Assembly: GCA_046483075.1 (NCBI GenBank)
Contig: JAWODV010000108.1
Location: 1 to 13,629 of the forward strand
Direction: 5' to 3'
Origin: JASMTM01 sp046483075
GTDB taxonomy: Bacteria; Thermotogota; Thermotogae; Petrotogales; Kosmotogaceae
Length of the DNA: 13,629 nt
Position 1 is the first letter of the stretch; each line of letters opens with the position of its first letter. The notes below the pieces were generated by a model that was not told the origin of the DNA, searched no databases, and saw only the letters and a program-made list of their open reading frames with translations. A program made the position numbers and the translations under genes. Shown here one piece after another: positions 13,540 to 13,629 of this stretch.

Positions 13540-13609
13540 TGCTTTACTTCAAGCGGCTCTCTAGGAGCGGCTTGTACCATCAGATCAAGCCTCTCTCTTC
13601 GATCGGCTT
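13540..13609. repeat. Exact 70-bp direct repeat, copy 2
   Basis: Second copy of 13451-13520 without a mismatch. The window ends 20 bp later, so further copies beyond the edge cannot be excluded. Two copies with a 70-bp unit and 19-bp spacer do not fit a CRISPR array. Confidence 0.9.
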
Positions 13610-13629
13610 CTTAAACAACCCCAGCTAGG

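Noticed and set aside
12687..13609. CRISPR array
   Set aside because: The constant part is only 8 bp, the variable parts are self-complementary hairpins, and the 70-bp repeat has just two copies. No cas genes are present.
13390..13614. 74-residue open frame at the right end
   Set aside because: Built from the two 70-bp repeats, with no ribosome site or recognisable protein feature.

Overview
The window reads as a chromosomal segment of a Thermotogota bacterium, most likely of the Kosmotoga/Mesotoga type. This is inferred from overall protein style, especially the lipobox-less family 5 binding protein, and from a moderate GC of roughly 40% by eye. No marker gene confirms it. Positions 599-12631 hold a compact set of eleven genes that together look like a cell-wall (muropeptide) recovery and catabolism locus. 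Both ends (1-598 and 12632-13629) are non-coding and packed with short repeats and hairpins.

Layout. On the minus strand, a cytoplasmic serine beta-lactamase-fold hydrolase (1639-2667) and an L-Ala-D/L-Glu-type dipeptide epimerase (599-1627) form a two-gene operon. Divergently, on the plus strand, a GntR/HutC-type repressor (2837-3586) shares a 169-bp regulatory region with them, with overlapping promoters and inverted repeats. After an AT-rich 341-bp spacer carrying a good promoter comes the main plus-strand operon: murQ (3928-4827), etfB (4842-5642), etfA (5639-6655), a GlcD/LctD-type FAD-dependent D-lactate dehydrogenase (6648-8087), anmK (8084-9226), a peptide-type ABC binding protein (9260-10747), and two permeases (10820-11773, 11795-12631). 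The genes from etfB to anmK overlap by 4-8 nt and so are probably translationally coupled. A strong stem-loop separates the binding-protein gene from the permease genes. No transporter ATPase lies in the window.

How the genes fit together (inference from family biochemistry). The ABC system imports muropeptides or peptides. The hydrolase may remove the peptide, like Bacillus AmiE, and the epimerase converts L-Ala-D-Glu to L-Ala-L-Glu. AnmK phosphorylates 1,6-anhydro-MurNAc to MurNAc-6P. MurQ cleaves its lactyl ether to GlcNAc-6P plus D-lactate. The unusual part is that the D-lactate by-product appears to have its own dedicated outlet: an EtfBA plus FAD-dehydrogenase set resembling the electron-confurcating lactate dehydrogenase of Acetobacterium woodii, placed between murQ and anmK. 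GlcNAc-6P is the known effector of related NagR/HutC repressors, so the GntR protein may sense the pathway product.

The flanks. On the right are two arrays in which a near-constant 8-mer (GGATATGC) alternates with hairpins. The stem sequences differ completely from unit to unit yet remain self-complementary, and several loops are alike. Between these arrays lies a repeat of about 130-150 bp, also found at the left end. In both places it follows the last gene in the same orientation relative to transcription. The far right holds an exact 70-bp direct repeat. I found no rRNA, tRNA, CRISPR array, transposase or integrase.
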